Below, piece after piece: positions 26,809 through 35,196 of a DNA stretch of 64,000 nucleotides. The notes under the pieces were generated by a model. The model ran no database searches. It was given only the letters and a program-made list of their open reading frames with translations, and was not told the origin of the DNA. Position 1 is the first letter of the stretch, and every line of letters starts with the position of its first letter. Location of the stretch: assembly GCA_016125045.1 (NCBI GenBank), contig WGML01000004.1, positions 186,001-250,000 of the forward strand, written 5' to 3'. Origin of the DNA: a bacterium. GTDB lineage: Bacteria > Pseudomonadota > Alphaproteobacteria > Caulobacterales > Hyphomonadaceae. A program made the position numbers and the translations under genes.

Positions 26809-27135
26809 ATCAGTCGTGACACGTCAAGCAGCGAGGCGGACGCCGACCCGGGCGGAGCCGATCCGGCGGACCCTGCATTCACCGCGCGCCTGATCGAGCT
26901 CGGCGTGTCGCATGCGAGCGAGGTCACGGGGCGAACCTGCCAGTTGTTGACGGTGTCGGCGAGCCTGCTGTCTCCCGATGCGAAGGGGCCGTTGCGGGCG
27001 TCCGCCAGGGTGATGCGCCAGACCGCGGCGTCCGCTTTTGTCTCGGTCGAGGCCGAGACCGTCGACGGAAAGCGCGCGGCCACGCTGTCCATGATCGTTC
27101 GTTTCGTCCGATCGGTCCGTACCGGAGACGCCTGA
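26809..27135 (+). CDS. Hotdog-like small protein lacking a canonical start codon
   Basis: The frame is open from 26791 to 27135. An excellent site, GAGGAGG (26797-26803), is followed at ideal distance by ATC (26809) instead of ATG. The only canonical in-frame start is GTG 26905, which has no ribosome site and would remove the N-terminal third. The C-terminal sequence LLSPDAKGPLRASARVMRQT, then AFVSVEAETVDGKRAATLSMIVRF, has the alternating strands of a hotdog thioesterase. It may be a gene with a rare ATC start, a decayed thioesterase, or a sequencing error at one base. Boundaries are therefore tentative. Confidence 0.5.
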   Translation: MSRDTSSSEADADPGGADPADPAFTARLIELGVSHASEVTGRTCQLLTVSASLLSPDAKGPLRASARVMRQTAASAFVSVEAETVDGKRAATLSMIVRFVRSVRTGDA

Positions 27136-27146
27136 GCGTCTGAAGC

Positions 27147-27473
27147 TCACTTCGCCTCGGTTTTGACCTGCTGGATCGCTGTCATCATCAGCTCTTCCAT
27201 CTGGCGGGCGATCTGGTGATCGGTCATCTCGATCCCCTTGGCGTCGAGATCGGTGCGGACCTTGCGGAAGACGTCGTCATCGCCCGGCTCCTCGAAATCG
27301 GCGCGGACCACTTCCTTCGCGTAGTCGCCGGCGGCGTCTCCCGACAGCCCCATCAGCTCCGCCGCCCAAAGCCCGAGCAGCTTGTTGCGGCGCGCCGTCG
27401 CCTTGAACCGCAGCTCCGCGTCGAGTGCGAACTTCGCTTCCTCTGTGGACTTCCGCTCGTCAAACCCGCTCAC
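27147..27473 (-). CDS. F1-ATPase inhibitor zeta subunit (DUF1476)
   Basis: A 108-residue all-helical protein. The sequence FDERKSTEEAKFALDAELRFKATARRNKLLGLWAAELMGLSG, followed by a C-terminal acidic helix bundle, is characteristic of DUF1476. In Paracoccus and related alphaproteobacteria this is the zeta subunit, which blocks F1-ATPase rotation in the hydrolytic direction through its N-terminal inhibitory segment. The start is GTG 27473 behind CTGGAGG. The ATP synthase operon itself is not in this window. Confidence 0.9.
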   Translation of the reverse strand: MSGFDERKSTEEAKFALDAELRFKATARRNKLLGLWAAELMGLSGDAAGDYAKEVVRADFEEPGDDDVFRKVRTDLDAKGIEMTDHQIARQMEELMMTAIQQVKTEAK

Positions 27474-27596
27474 GATGACCTCCAGACTGGACTGCGCCTT
27501 GATCGGCCGCCTCCGACGCGGATATAGCGCCTCGGACGGCGGATTACACCCCCGGTGGGGCCAGCTTCATGACCGGCGGGACGAAGCCCGGCGACA

Positions 27597-27605
27597 TGCT
27601 ATAAG
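27597..27605 (+). promoter_or_regulatory. Extended -10 promoter candidate for purC
   Basis: TGC-TATAAG is an extended -10 element 75 bases before purC, with no good -35 at 17 bp. A second candidate, TTGATC - 18 bp - TATAGC, lies at 27499-27528. Confidence 0.35.
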
Positions 27606-27680
27606 ACCGCTCCTGACGAATGAGTCGGGTATTTCCGGGATGGCTCCTGACGGACCTCCCGGGCGAGGAGACAGGCGCAC

Positions 27681-28445
27681 ATGGCCAAGGGCCGCAAGAT
27701 CTATGAGGGCAAGGCGAAGATTCTCTATGAGGGCCCGGAGCCCGGAACCCTCATCCAGTATTTCAAGGACGACGCGACCGCCTTCAACAATGAAAAGCGC
27801 GCCGTGCTCGACGGCAAGGGCGTCCTCAACAACCGGATCAGCGAATTCATCATGCTGCAGCTCGGCGGCATCGGCCTGCCGACGCATTTCATCCGGCGGC
27901 TCAACATGCGCGAGCAACTCATCAAGGAAGTCGAGATCATTCCGCTGGAAGTGATCTGTCGCAATGTGGCGGCGGGTTCGCTGTCGAAGCGCCTTGGCCT
28001 GGAGGAAGGGGCCGCCCTGCCGCGTTCGATCATCGAATTCTGCTACAAGAATGATGAACTTGGCGATCCGCTGGTGTCGGAAGAGCATATCACGGCGTTC
28101 AACTGGGCCTCGACGCAGGAGATCGACGACATCATTGCTCTGACGCTTCGGGTGAACGACTTCCTCACCGGGCTCTTCTCCGGCGTCGGGATCAAGCTCA
28201 TCGATTTCAAGGTCGAATACGGCCGGCTCTATGAGGGGGAGACGGTCCGCACCGTGCTCGCCGACGAGATCAGCCCGGACAGCTGCCGCCTCTGGGACGC
28301 GTCGTCCGGCGAAAAACTCGACAAGGACCGCTTCCGCCGCGACCTCGGCGGTGTGACGGAGGCCTATTCGGAGGTCGCGCGCCGGCTGGGCATTATCAAG
28401 GAGGGCGGCGGCGCCGAGATTCTCGCCTTCAACGGGGAAAAGTGA
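27681..28445 (+). CDS. purC: SAICAR synthetase
   Basis: A 254-residue enzyme that joins CAIR with aspartate in purine synthesis. Markers are [42 protein letters not shown] and [10 protein letters not shown], with [15 protein letters not shown] 27681 follows GGGCGAGGAGACAGGCGCAC. Its stop codon shares a base with the purS start, as in many alphaproteobacteria. Confidence 0.97.
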   Translation: MAKGRKIYEGKAKILYEGPEPGTLIQYFKDDATAFNNEKRAVLDGKGVLNNRISEFIMLQLGGIGLPTHFIRRLNMREQLIKEVEIIPLEVICRNVAAGSLSKRLGLEEGAALPRSIIEFCYKNDELGDPLVSEEHITAFNWASTQEIDDIIALTLRVNDFLTGLFSGVGIKLIDFKVEYGRLYEGETVRTVLADEISPDSCRLWDASSGEKLDKDRFRRDLGGVTEAYSEVARRLGIIKEGGGAEILAFNGEK

Positions 28446-28687
28446 TGCGTGCGATCGTTCATGTGAGCCTCAAGCCCGGCGTGCTGGATCCGCAGGGCCG
28501 GGCGGTCGCTGATGCGCTGGGCCGGCTGGGGTTCGACACCGTGCGTGAAGCCCGCGTCGGCAAGACCATCGAGCTTGATCTCGCCGACGGGCTCAGCGCC
28601 GAAGCCGCCGAGGCGCAGGTGAAAGCGATGTGCGAGAAACTGCTCGCCAATCCCGTGATCGAGCGTTTCCGGGTGGAGATCGCCTGA
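28445..28687 (+). CDS. purS: FGAM synthetase subunit PurS
   Basis: An 80-residue subunit that bridges PurQ and PurL and channels ammonia. [30 protein letters not shown] and the GKTIELDL strand are typical. ATG 28445 overlaps the purC stop (TGATG). Normally purQ and purL follow; here the next gene is a convergent entericidin, so the rest of the complex must be elsewhere. Confidence 0.95.
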   Translation: MRAIVHVSLKPGVLDPQGRAVADALGRLGFDTVREARVGKTIELDLADGLSAEAAEAQVKAMCEKLLANPVIERFRVEIA

Positions 28688-28705
28688 AGGCGGCCGGCTG
28701 CGGCC

Positions 28706-28843
28706 TCAGTTGCCTTCTTTGACGTCCTTGGCGGTGTCGGCGATCACTTCCCCGCCTTTTTGCAGGTCCTTGCCGACGCCCTCGATCGTGTTGCAGGCGG
28801 CGACGGGAAGCAGAAGTGCGAGCGCGATGATCATTCTGCGCAT
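28706..28843 (-). CDS. Entericidin-type small lipoprotein
   Basis: A 45-residue lipoprotein with lipobox LLPVAAC and the mature sequence NTIEGVGKDLQKGGEVIADTAKDVKEGN. This is the standard EcnA/EcnB-like pattern. It is a secreted, membrane-attached peptide, described in enterobacteria as an antidote/toxin pair but generally treated as stress-related. CAGGAT precedes ATG 28843. Only one entericidin is present here, without a partner. Confidence 0.88.
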   Translation of the reverse strand: MRRMIIALALLLPVAACNTIEGVGKDLQKGGEVIADTAKDVKEGN

Positions 28844-29014
28844 GACGGCGATCCTGTGTGATGTGGTGCCCAAACCGGCTAGATGAGACGATCCGCGGCC
28901 CGGCGCAAGGGGTGGGCGGGCTCTGCTGCTGCGCGTGCGCCCTCTGGCGGGCGCGGCGGACCGGCGATGCGATACCGGACACAGGCGACTAGACCTGAAG
29001 GCGGGAGGTGGCGG

Positions 29015-29449
29015 ATGGCTTCGATCAAGTCGGCGGCGTCGGTTCGTTTCGGATGGATCGCGGGGGTCGCTCTGGCGGCCGCGGCGGCCCCTGGCGCGGC
29101 CATTGCGCAGGGCGCGTCTGCGGACATGGTGATCCAGTTTCTGGACGCCGATCGCGACGGCAAGGTGAGCCTCAATGATTATCTCACCTTCCAGGTGGGG
29201 CGGATCGCGCAGTTCGACGAGAATGGCGACGGCGAACTCAACTATAAGGAATTCAAGGCGTCGCTGTCGGAAGCCGCACGCAAGAACGCGCAGCGGAGCT
29301 TTGACGCCTTCAATCGCGAGCAGAGCCTGAAGAACCTGACGCAGCGCGAGTTTCTTGGCTACCACGCCTATGTGTTCAAGAATTTCCTCGATCGGGACGG
29401 CGACGACGCCCTGTCGGCCGAGGAGCTTGCCAGCGTTTCCGGCGGCTGA
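29015..29449 (+). CDS. Exported EF-hand calcium-binding protein
   Basis: A 144-residue protein with an N-terminal signal peptide ending near AIAQG. Three EF-hand-like loops follow: DADRDGKVSLNDY, DENGDGELNYKEF and DRDGDDALSAEEL. The first two have complete Asp/Asn ligand sets; the third is slightly irregular. It probably binds Ca2+ in the periplasm, as buffer or sensor. ATG 29015 follows GGGAGGTGGCGG and gives the best signal peptide. Confidence 0.85.
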   Translation: MASIKSAASVRFGWIAGVALAAAAAPGAAIAQGASADMVIQFLDADRDGKVSLNDYLTFQVGRIAQFDENGDGELNYKEFKASLSEAARKNAQRSFDAFNREQSLKNLTQREFLGYHAYVFKNFLDRDGDDALSAEELASVSGG

Positions 29450-29510
29450 TCCCGCTCGCCCATCACCATTCCCGTTGACGCAAACCGATCGCCGGGCCTA
29501 CAGAGACGTC

Positions 29511-29594
29511 ATGAAGCCGTCGCTCACCAAGCGCTATTGGATTTGCTTTACGCCCGTGGGGCGGAGGGCGCCTGCGCTTTCGAGCGCGAGCTAG
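29511..29594 (+). CDS. Putative aromatic leader peptide upstream of asd-aroG
   Basis: A 27-codon ORF, ATG 29511 to TAG 29594, beginning MKPSLTKRYWICFTPVGRR. Codons 9, 10 and 13 are Tyr, Trp and Phe, the three aromatic amino acids whose pathway the downstream aroG starts. It ends inside a set of mutually exclusive hairpins. A weak AGAG precedes the ATG. The fit to a ribosome-mediated attenuation leader is good, but short ORFs with such content can arise by chance. Confidence 0.45.
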   Translation: MKPSLTKRYWICFTPVGRRAPALSSAS

Positions 29595-29624
29595 CCCCCC
29601 AGCCCCGCCGGTGACGGACGGGGC
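29558..29624 (+). promoter_or_regulatory. Candidate attenuator hairpins before asd-aroG
   Basis: GGGGC (29558-29562) and GGGC (29566-29569) can pair with GCCCC (29602-29606) and GCCC (29594-29597), enclosing a perfect GCGCT-TTCG-AGCGC tetraloop hairpin (29574-29587). The same GCCCC can instead form the terminator-like hairpin GCCCCG-CCG-GTGA-CGG-A-CGGGGC (29602-29624). The two folds exclude each other, as in an attenuator. There is no U-tract after the second hairpin. Confidence 0.4.
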
Positions 29625-29693
29625 CAGCTTCCACAAGAGGCCGAACCCCGTCTCCAGCCGGACCATGACGACCCGGACACCAGGAGACGTGAC

Positions 29694-30722
29694 ATGCCCG
29701 CCCCCGCCAGCTCTCGCCCCATGAAGGCCGTCGCCGTGGTCGGCGCGACCGGGGCTGTCGGCAAGGAAATCATCGGGTGCCTTGAGCAGTCGCGCATCCA
29801 AGTCGGCCAGATTCGCCTCTATGCGTCCGATCGGTCGGCGGGAAAAAAGATGACCTACCGGGGAGGCGAGGTCGAACTTGAAACCCTGAGCGATGACGCC
29901 TTCCGCGGCGTGGACGTCGCCCTGTTCGCATCCGAAGCGGACATCTCCGGCCGCTATGCGCCGATCGCGGTGAAAGCCGGCGCGTTCGTGGTCGACAATT
30001 CCTCCGCGTTCCGGATGGACCCCGGGACGCCGCTGGTGGTGCCGGAAATCAACGGCGCGTTGGTGACGCCGGACACCCGCCTTGTTGCAAACCCGAACTG
30101 CGTGGCGGCGATCCTCACCATGGCGCTCTTTCCGCTGCATCTCGAGGCGCGGGTCAACCGGGTTTGGGCGGCGACCTATCAGGCGGCGTCCGGCGCCGGC
30201 GCTGCGGCGGTGGAGGAACTGGAACTCTCGACGCGCGCATTCCTCGACGGCAAGGCGTATCCGCCGAAAGTCCTTCCGCACCCGTATGCGTTCAACCTAT
30301 TCAGCCACAACGCGTCGATCGACCCCGCGACCGGCTATAATGGCGAGGAATTGAAGGTCATCGCCGAGACGCGTCGGATCATGGATCTGCCCGGCCTGCC
30401 GATCAGCATCACCGCCGTTCGGGTCCCGGTCCAGCGCACGCACGCGATCGCGGCGAGCGTCGCCTTCGACCGGCCGATCACCGAGGCGCGAGCGCGGGAG
30501 GTGTTGTCGCAGTTTCCGGGCCTCCGGCTGGTCGATGACCGGGCGGCGAACCATTTCCCGATGCCCGTGGAGGCGAGCGGCAAGTCCGACGTGCTCGTCG
30601 GCCGAATCCGCACGGACCTTGGCGATCCGTCGGGGCGAACGCTCGCCATCTTCATCGCCGGCGACCAGCTCCTCAAAGGCGCCGCCCTCAACGCAGTCCA
30701 GATCGCGGAGCTTGCCGCATGA
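29694..30722 (+). CDS. asd: Aspartate-semialdehyde dehydrogenase
   Basis: A 342-residue NADPH enzyme converting aspartyl phosphate to the semialdehyde for lysine, threonine and methionine synthesis. It has the dinucleotide site [13 protein letters not shown], the nucleophile Cys136 in NPNCVAAIL, and the [11 protein letters not shown] active-site segment. AGGAGACGTGAC precedes ATG 29694. It overlaps aroG by 4 bases (ATGA), making an unusual aspartate-pathway/shikimate-pathway operon. Confidence 0.96.
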   Translation: MPAPASSRPMKAVAVVGATGAVGKEIIGCLEQSRIQVGQIRLYASDRSAGKKMTYRGGEVELETLSDDAFRGVDVALFASEADISGRYAPIAVKAGAFVVDNSSAFRMDPGTPLVVPEINGALVTPDTRLVANPNCVAAILTMALFPLHLEARVNRVWAATYQAASGAGAAAVEELELSTRAFLDGKAYPPKVLPHPYAFNLFSHNASIDPATGYNGEELKVIAETRRIMDLPGLPISITAVRVPVQRTHAIAASVAFDRPITEARAREVLSQFPGLRLVDDRAANHFPMPVEASGKSDVLVGRIRTDLGDPSGRTLAIFIAGDQLLKGAALNAVQIAELAA

Positions 30723-32173
30723 CCCATTCAGATCCCATCGACGCCGGCATCGGTCACGACCTGCGGGACGCGCAGGATGGAGACGGTGCGCGCACCTCCG
30801 ACTCCGCAGCGGTTGCAGCCGACTGGTCGCCCGCCTCCTGGCGCGCCCGGCCGGCGCTTCACATGCCGACTGATTATCCCGATCCCAAACGTGTGGAGGC
30901 GGTTGAGCGAGAATTGTCCGCCTATCCGCCCCTGGTCTTTGCGGGGGAAGCGCGACGGCTCACCCAGCGGCTCGCCGACGTTGCGGCCGGGAAGGCGTTC
31001 CTGCTTCAGGGCGGCGACTGCGCGGAGAGCTTCAAGGAGTTCCATCCCAACAACATCCGCGACAGTTTCCGCTTGATCCTGCAGATGGCGGTTGCGCTCA
31101 CCTTCGCCGCCGGCAAGCCTGTGGTGAAGGTCGGCCGCATCGCCGGTCAGTTCGCCAAGCCCCGCTCGGCTCCGACCGAAACCCAGGGCGACGCGACGCT
31201 GCCCTCCTATCGCGGCGACAACATCAACGGCATGGAGTTCGACGCCGCCGCGCGCAGGCCCGATCCGGACCGGCTGTTGCGGGCCTATGCGCAATCGGCC
31301 TCGACGCTGAACCTGCTGCGGGCGTTCTCACAAGGGGGATATGCCTCGCTCGGCAATGTGCATCGCTGGATGCTCAGCTTCGTGGACCGGTCGCCGGCGG
31401 GGGAGCGTTACGCCGCCCTCGCGACCCGGATCAGCGAAGCGATGACGTTCATGGCGGCGTGTGGAGTGACGCCCGAGACCGCGCCGTCGCTCGATCAGAC
31501 CGAGTTCTACACGTCTCACGAGGCGCTGCTGCTCGGCTATGAGCAGGCGCTGACGCGGGAGGATTCGACGCGGCCCGGCGAGTTCTACGACACCTCGGCG
31601 CACATGATCTGGATCGGCGACCGCACCCGGCAGCCCGATCATGCGCATGTCGAGTTCTGTCGCGGCGTTCGCAATCCGCTGGGGATCAAATGCGGACCGA
31701 GTCTGGACCCGGACGATCTGGTCAGGCTGCTCGATCTTCTGAACCCGTCGGACGCCCCCGGCCGCATCACGCTGATCGCGCGGTTTGGGGCCGACAAGGT
31801 GGAGGCGGGGCTGCCGAAGCTGATCCGGCGAATTCAGGCGGAGGGGCGCACGGTGGTGTGGTCGTCCGATCCCATGCACGGCAATACGGAGACCTCCGAG
31901 GCCGGGCTGAAGACCCGCCGGTTTGAGCGGATTCTCGCGGAGGCCGGACGCTTCATCGATGTCTGTCGGGCCGAGAACGCCCATGCGGGCGGCGTGCACC
32001 TCGAAATGACCGGACAGGACGTGACCGAATGCACGGGCGGCGCGGAGCAGATCACGGATGCCGATCTGACCTCGCGCTACCGCACGCATTGCGATCCGCG
32101 GCTCAACAATGAGCAGGCGCTGGAACTCGCTTTCCTTATCGCCGAAAAACTTGGAGCAAATCGCGCGGCCTGA
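30719..32173 (+). CDS. aroG: Class II DAHP synthase (first shikimate step)
   Basis: A 484-residue plant/AroA-II type 3-deoxy-D-arabino-heptulosonate-7-phosphate synthase. Markers are [57 protein letters not shown] and SSDPMHGNT, with the C-terminal [15 protein letters not shown] metal site. ATG 30719 overlaps the asd stop. Class II enzymes can be feedback-regulated by aromatic amino acids; the possible leader peptide upstream would add transcriptional control. Confidence 0.95.
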   Translation: MTHSDPIDAGIGHDLRDAQDGDGARTSDSAAVAADWSPASWRARPALHMPTDYPDPKRVEAVERELSAYPPLVFAGEARRLTQRLADVAAGKAFLLQGGDCAESFKEFHPNNIRDSFRLILQMAVALTFAAGKPVVKVGRIAGQFAKPRSAPTETQGDATLPSYRGDNINGMEFDAAARRPDPDRLLRAYAQSASTLNLLRAFSQGGYASLGNVHRWMLSFVDRSPAGERYAALATRISEAMTFMAACGVTPETAPSLDQTEFYTSHEALLLGYEQALTREDSTRPGEFYDTSAHMIWIGDRTRQPDHAHVEFCRGVRNPLGIKCGPSLDPDDLVRLLDLLNPSDAPGRITLIARFGADKVEAGLPKLIRRIQAEGRTVVWSSDPMHGNTETSEAGLKTRRFERILAEAGRFIDVCRAENAHAGGVHLEMTGQDVTECTGGAEQITDADLTSRYRTHCDPRLNNEQALELAFLIAEKLGANRAA

Positions 32174-32203
32174 CCGTCTTTGGAGTCCGGCCGCAGGAGA
32201 CAA

Positions 32204-32221
32204 GCGGACACGAATGTCCGC
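32204..32221 (+). other. Perfect 7-bp hairpin in aroG-MATE gap
   Basis: GCGGACA-CGAA-TGTCCGC folds as a 7-bp stem with tetraloop, ending just before the GGAGAC ribosome site of the MATE gene. It could be an operator or an RNA element; no T-tract supports a terminator. Confidence 0.35.
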
Positions 32222-32235
32222 CCTGGAGACTTTCC

Positions 32236-33624
32236 ATGACGACCGGATGGCGTGCGCCCGCGTGGGCGCGACCCTCTGACATGTTCGACCTCGTCCGGCT
32301 CGCCGGCCCGGTGATCCTGTCGCGCGCGAGCTTCATGCTGATGGGGCTCACCGACGCCGTGATCCTTGCGCGCCATGCGCCGGGCGAGTTGCCGCTCGTC
32401 CTCAATGGCTGGCTCCCGAACGGGGTGTTTCTCGGGTTCGGGATGGGGCTGCTGCTGGGCGTGCAGGTGCTCACCGCCGAACTCAACGGCTCGGGCAAGG
32501 GCGACGACACCGGCCGCATCTTCCGGCGCGGCCTGTGGGTGGGTCTGGTGTATGGCATAATCGCCACGGCGGCGTGCTATGTGGTGGCCGAACCCCTCCT
32601 GCGCCTCCTCACCTTCGAGCCGGATTTCGTCACGGCGACGACGGAAACGACGCGGATCATCGCCTATGGCGCGGTTCCCCACATGATCGGCATCGCCTGC
32701 TCCTTCTATCTCGAGGCGCTGCGGCGACCCAATCTCGTGACGGCGATTTCGCTTGGGGCGGTGCTGGTGAACCTCGTGTTCGACCTCTGGCTCGTGCCGC
32801 AGTATGGCGCGGTCGGCGTCGTCTGGGCGACAACGGGGTCCCGCGTGTTCATGATGGTGCTGCTGCTTGCGGCGGCGCTCGCGCTGACCCCAGCGCTGAA
32901 ACCGTCGAGCGCCGCGCCAAGGGGGGAGTTTCTTCGCCAGAATTCGGTCGGCGTCGGCCAGGGCGTCGCCAACGTCGCCGAGTATGGAAGCTTCAACCTG
33001 ACCTTCGTCATCGCGACGCTCGTGAGCATCGAGGCGGGAACGATCTACGGTCTCGCCGTGCAGATGATGGGCGTGGTCTTCATGCTGCATCTGGGCCTCG
33101 GCACCGCCACGAGCGTGAGGGTCGCGGAGAATTGCGGCCGGCGGGACGTCGCGGGCGTCGGCGATGCGTCGCGGCTGGGGATGGCGTCGTCCTTCCTTGC
33201 GGGCTCGATCCTCGCGGTCGCGCTTCTCCTCCTGAAGGACCCGATCGCCATCATCTGGCTGAACGCTGACGACCCGCAGTCGGCCGGGGCGGGCCTTGCT
33301 CCCACGCTGGCGTTGATGCTCGCAGGGGCCGCGGCTGTGTCAGTCTTCGACGGCTTGCAGGCGGTGGGGTCGATGGCGCTTCGCGCGCAGGGCGTGGTCT
33401 GGGCGCCGACGGCGATCCACATCGGCTCCTACGCCATGATCATGGTGCCGCTCTGCTGGTGGTTCGCGCTGCCGATGGGGCTCGGGGTCTGGGGCGTCTT
33501 CTACGGGATCACCATCGCTTCGGTGATCGCCGGGCTCGGGCAGAGCCTGCTTCTGGAATGGACGTTGCGACGGATCCGCCGCGAGGGCCTGCCGCACACG
33601 CTCCCCGAGCCGGTCGTCGGGTAG
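32236..33624 (+). CDS. MATE family efflux transporter
   Basis: A 462-residue, 12-helix cation/drug antiporter of the NorM/DinF class. Two homologous halves are visible, the first starting LVRLAGPVILSRASFMLMGLTDAVILARHAPGELP and the second around NVAEYGSFNLTFVIATLVSIEAG. CCTGGAGAC precedes ATG 32236. It exports cationic compounds using Na+ or H+; the substrate is unknown. It shares a terminator region with the convergent hup gene. Confidence 0.9.
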   Translation: MTTGWRAPAWARPSDMFDLVRLAGPVILSRASFMLMGLTDAVILARHAPGELPLVLNGWLPNGVFLGFGMGLLLGVQVLTAELNGSGKGDDTGRIFRRGLWVGLVYGIIATAACYVVAEPLLRLLTFEPDFVTATTETTRIIAYGAVPHMIGIACSFYLEALRRPNLVTAISLGAVLVNLVFDLWLVPQYGAVGVVWATTGSRVFMMVLLLAAALALTPALKPSSAAPRGEFLRQNSVGVGQGVANVAEYGSFNLTFVIATLVSIEAGTIYGLAVQMMGVVFMLHLGLGTATSVRVAENCGRRDVAGVGDASRLGMASSFLAGSILAVALLLLKDPIAIIWLNADDPQSAGAGLAPTLALMLAGAAAVSVFDGLQAVGSMALRAQGVVWAPTAIHIGSYAMIMVPLCWWFALPMGLGVWGVFYGITIASVIAGLGQSLLLEWTLRRIRREGLPHTLPEPVVG

Positions 33625-33647
33625 ACTGCGGGGCGGGCGATCGGCTC

Positions 33648-33699
33648 CCTGAATCGGCCGCCTGAATCGGCCGCCTGAAACGGCCTCTTGAAAACGGGC
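33648..33699. repeat. 13-bp tandem direct repeat, four units
   Basis: CCTGAATCGGCCG at 33648-33660 and 33661-33673 is exact. A third unit, CCTGAAACGGCCT (33674-33686), has two changes, and CTTGAAAACGGGC (33687-33699) is more degenerate. It lies between the MATE stop and the bidirectional terminator. Confidence 0.7.
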
Positions 33700-33733
33700 G
33701 CGGCCGGAGGGCGTCTGCGTCCCCCGGCCGCGC
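33698..33733. terminator. Bidirectional terminator between MATE and hup genes
   Basis: GCGCGGCCGG (33698-33707) pairs perfectly with CCGGCCGCGC (33724-33733), a 10-bp stem that can extend inward with GGG/CCC. It stands between two convergent genes, 22 bases from the hup stop. Confidence 0.65.
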
Positions 33734-33754
33734 AACCATCTTCCTCGTCGGACC

Positions 33755-34033
33755 TTAGAGGTCCTTCAGCGCCGCTGCGGGCTTGAACGCCGCGCTCGTG
33801 CGCTTCGGGATCTTGATCGTTTCCTTGGTCAAAGGATTGCGGCCTTCACGCGCTTCGCGGGTCTTCGCCACGAATGTTCCGAAGCCGGCGAGCGCCACTT
33901 CGTCACCCTGCTTCAGAGCCTTCGAGATATTGTCCAGCACGGCATCGACCGCCTTGCCGGCTTCGGTCTGCTTCATGCCGGTGTGGTCGGCGACGGCCCT
34001 GGTGAGGTCCGACTTGTTGAGCTTCTTCTTCAT
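33755..34033 (-). CDS. hup: DNA-binding protein HU
   Basis: A 92-residue nucleoid protein. MKKKLNKSDLTRAVADHTGMKQTEAGKAVDAVLDNI, then VALAGFGTFVAKTREAREGRNPLTKETIKIPKRTSAAFKPAAALKDL, contains the HU signature GFGTF and the RNP loop with the DNA-intercalating Pro. ATG 34033 is behind a very strong AGGAGGG. The two-lysine start suggests the HU-beta type. IHF is excluded by the absence of its specific loop residues. Confidence 0.95.
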   Translation of the reverse strand: MKKKLNKSDLTRAVADHTGMKQTEAGKAVDAVLDNISKALKQGDEVALAGFGTFVAKTREAREGRNPLTKETIKIPKRTSAAFKPAAALKDL

Positions 34034-34196
34034 CTGGTTTCCCTCCTGACGTCAGCGCCGGCGGATAGGCCGGTCGCCGCGCGAGAACGCCGCCGACTGA
34101 CGGCGACCGGCGGATTTCACGGCGAATCCCCGATTCGTAAAGGCCGAAACGTCGCTCGGACCGGCCAAAACGACCAAAAAAACGCGAAAAACCGCG

Positions 34197-35102
34197 CTAT
34201 ATCCCCAGAATCCAGCCTTCCTCGCGCTCGACGGCGGCTTTCTGCTCGTCGGTGAGCGGCGCTGAAGGGGCGAACAGGCCGCCCAGTTTTCCGGCGGAAT
34301 CGCGGTCGCCGAACCACTGCGACAGGGTGCGCACCTGGGCTTCGTCGCGTATTTCATTTGCTTCCGCGCGGGTCTCGTTCATCGACGGATAGACCTCGCT
34401 GACGACCACGCGAACCTCGTCAAGCGCATCAGACCGAAGCGGGCCAAGCGGGATTTCAAACGGCCACAGCTTCATGCCGGGGATTTTGTCGCGCAGTTTT
34501 TCGATCGCCGGAATGCCGGTCATGGTCTGGCCGCCGACGGCCCCGGCGTAGGCGATCTTCCACACCGGTTGCGGCCGCCCCTTCTTCGCCGCGAGCGCGA
34601 CGGTTTCCGTGATGCGGTATTCGGCGAGGTCGCCTGGTCCGTGCTCGCGCGCTTTCTTCACAGACAGTGTGGTCAGTTCGTCCTTCTTCGAACAGCCCCA
34701 GAAGGGGAAGGGTCCGCTCGAGATCAGCCGGTTCATTCGGGCGGCGAGCGCAAACCGGTTGTTGGTATTGTCCGGCTTGTCCTTCATCTCCTTCGACAGG
34801 AAGGCGCGCATCGCCCTCCAGGGCTCGCCCGAGAGGCCAAGCGCCGCCGCCGTTCCCGCCGGATAGCCGAGCGAGAAGTCGACGCCGAGCAGCACGCGGT
34901 CGCCGCGCTTGAGGCAGCGGGTCAGCAAGTCCTCGAGTTCTTCCACCGCCTTCGCCCGCGTCGGCGGGTTCGCCGACTTGAAGGCGAGCTTCAAGCGGCT
35001 GTCCGGCTGTTGAGCGCCAATCCAGATGGAGTCGGCGCCGGTCGTCGGCTTGGAGGCCGCGCTCCAGTCGACGACGATGATGCTGTCAAACAGGCGCGCC
35101 AT
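34197..35102 (-). CDS. Conserved hypothetical with DUF429-like RNase H-type motifs
   Basis: A 301-residue cytoplasmic protein. The N-terminal SIIVVDWSAASKPTTGADSIWIG and later RVLLGVDFSLGYPAG carry two acidic-tipped strands like those of DUF429/RNase H-fold proteins. A distal acidic segment, VVVSEVYPSMNETRAEANEIRDEAQV, could complete an acidic active site (inference). Homologues are often mis-named as molybdopterin- or cobalamin-synthesis proteins. ATG 35102 follows GCGAGGCCAC. It is separated from neighbours and probably monocistronic. Confidence 0.7.
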   Translation of the reverse strand: MARLFDSIIVVDWSAASKPTTGADSIWIGAQQPDSRLKLAFKSANPPTRAKAVEELEDLLTRCLKRGDRVLLGVDFSLGYPAGTAAALGLSGEPWRAMRAFLSKEMKDKPDNTNNRFALAARMNRLISSGPFPFWGCSKKDELTTLSVKKAREHGPGDLAEYRITETVALAAKKGRPQPVWKIAYAGAVGGQTMTGIPAIEKLRDKIPGMKLWPFEIPLGPLRSDALDEVRVVVSEVYPSMNETRAEANEIRDEAQVRTLSQWFGDRDSAGKLGGLFAPSAPLTDEQKAAVEREEGWILGI

Positions 35103-35196
35103 GTGGCCTCGCTCTAGCAATGCATGAGTGGTGCGGTCTCGAACTCGGCCGCACCGTGGGAGAGTCCGCCGGTTCCAGCGCCCGCGGGGAGGAGGG

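Noticed and set aside
33648-33699. A CRISPR-like array
   Set aside because: The 13-bp units are contiguous without spacers; this is a simple tandem repeat.
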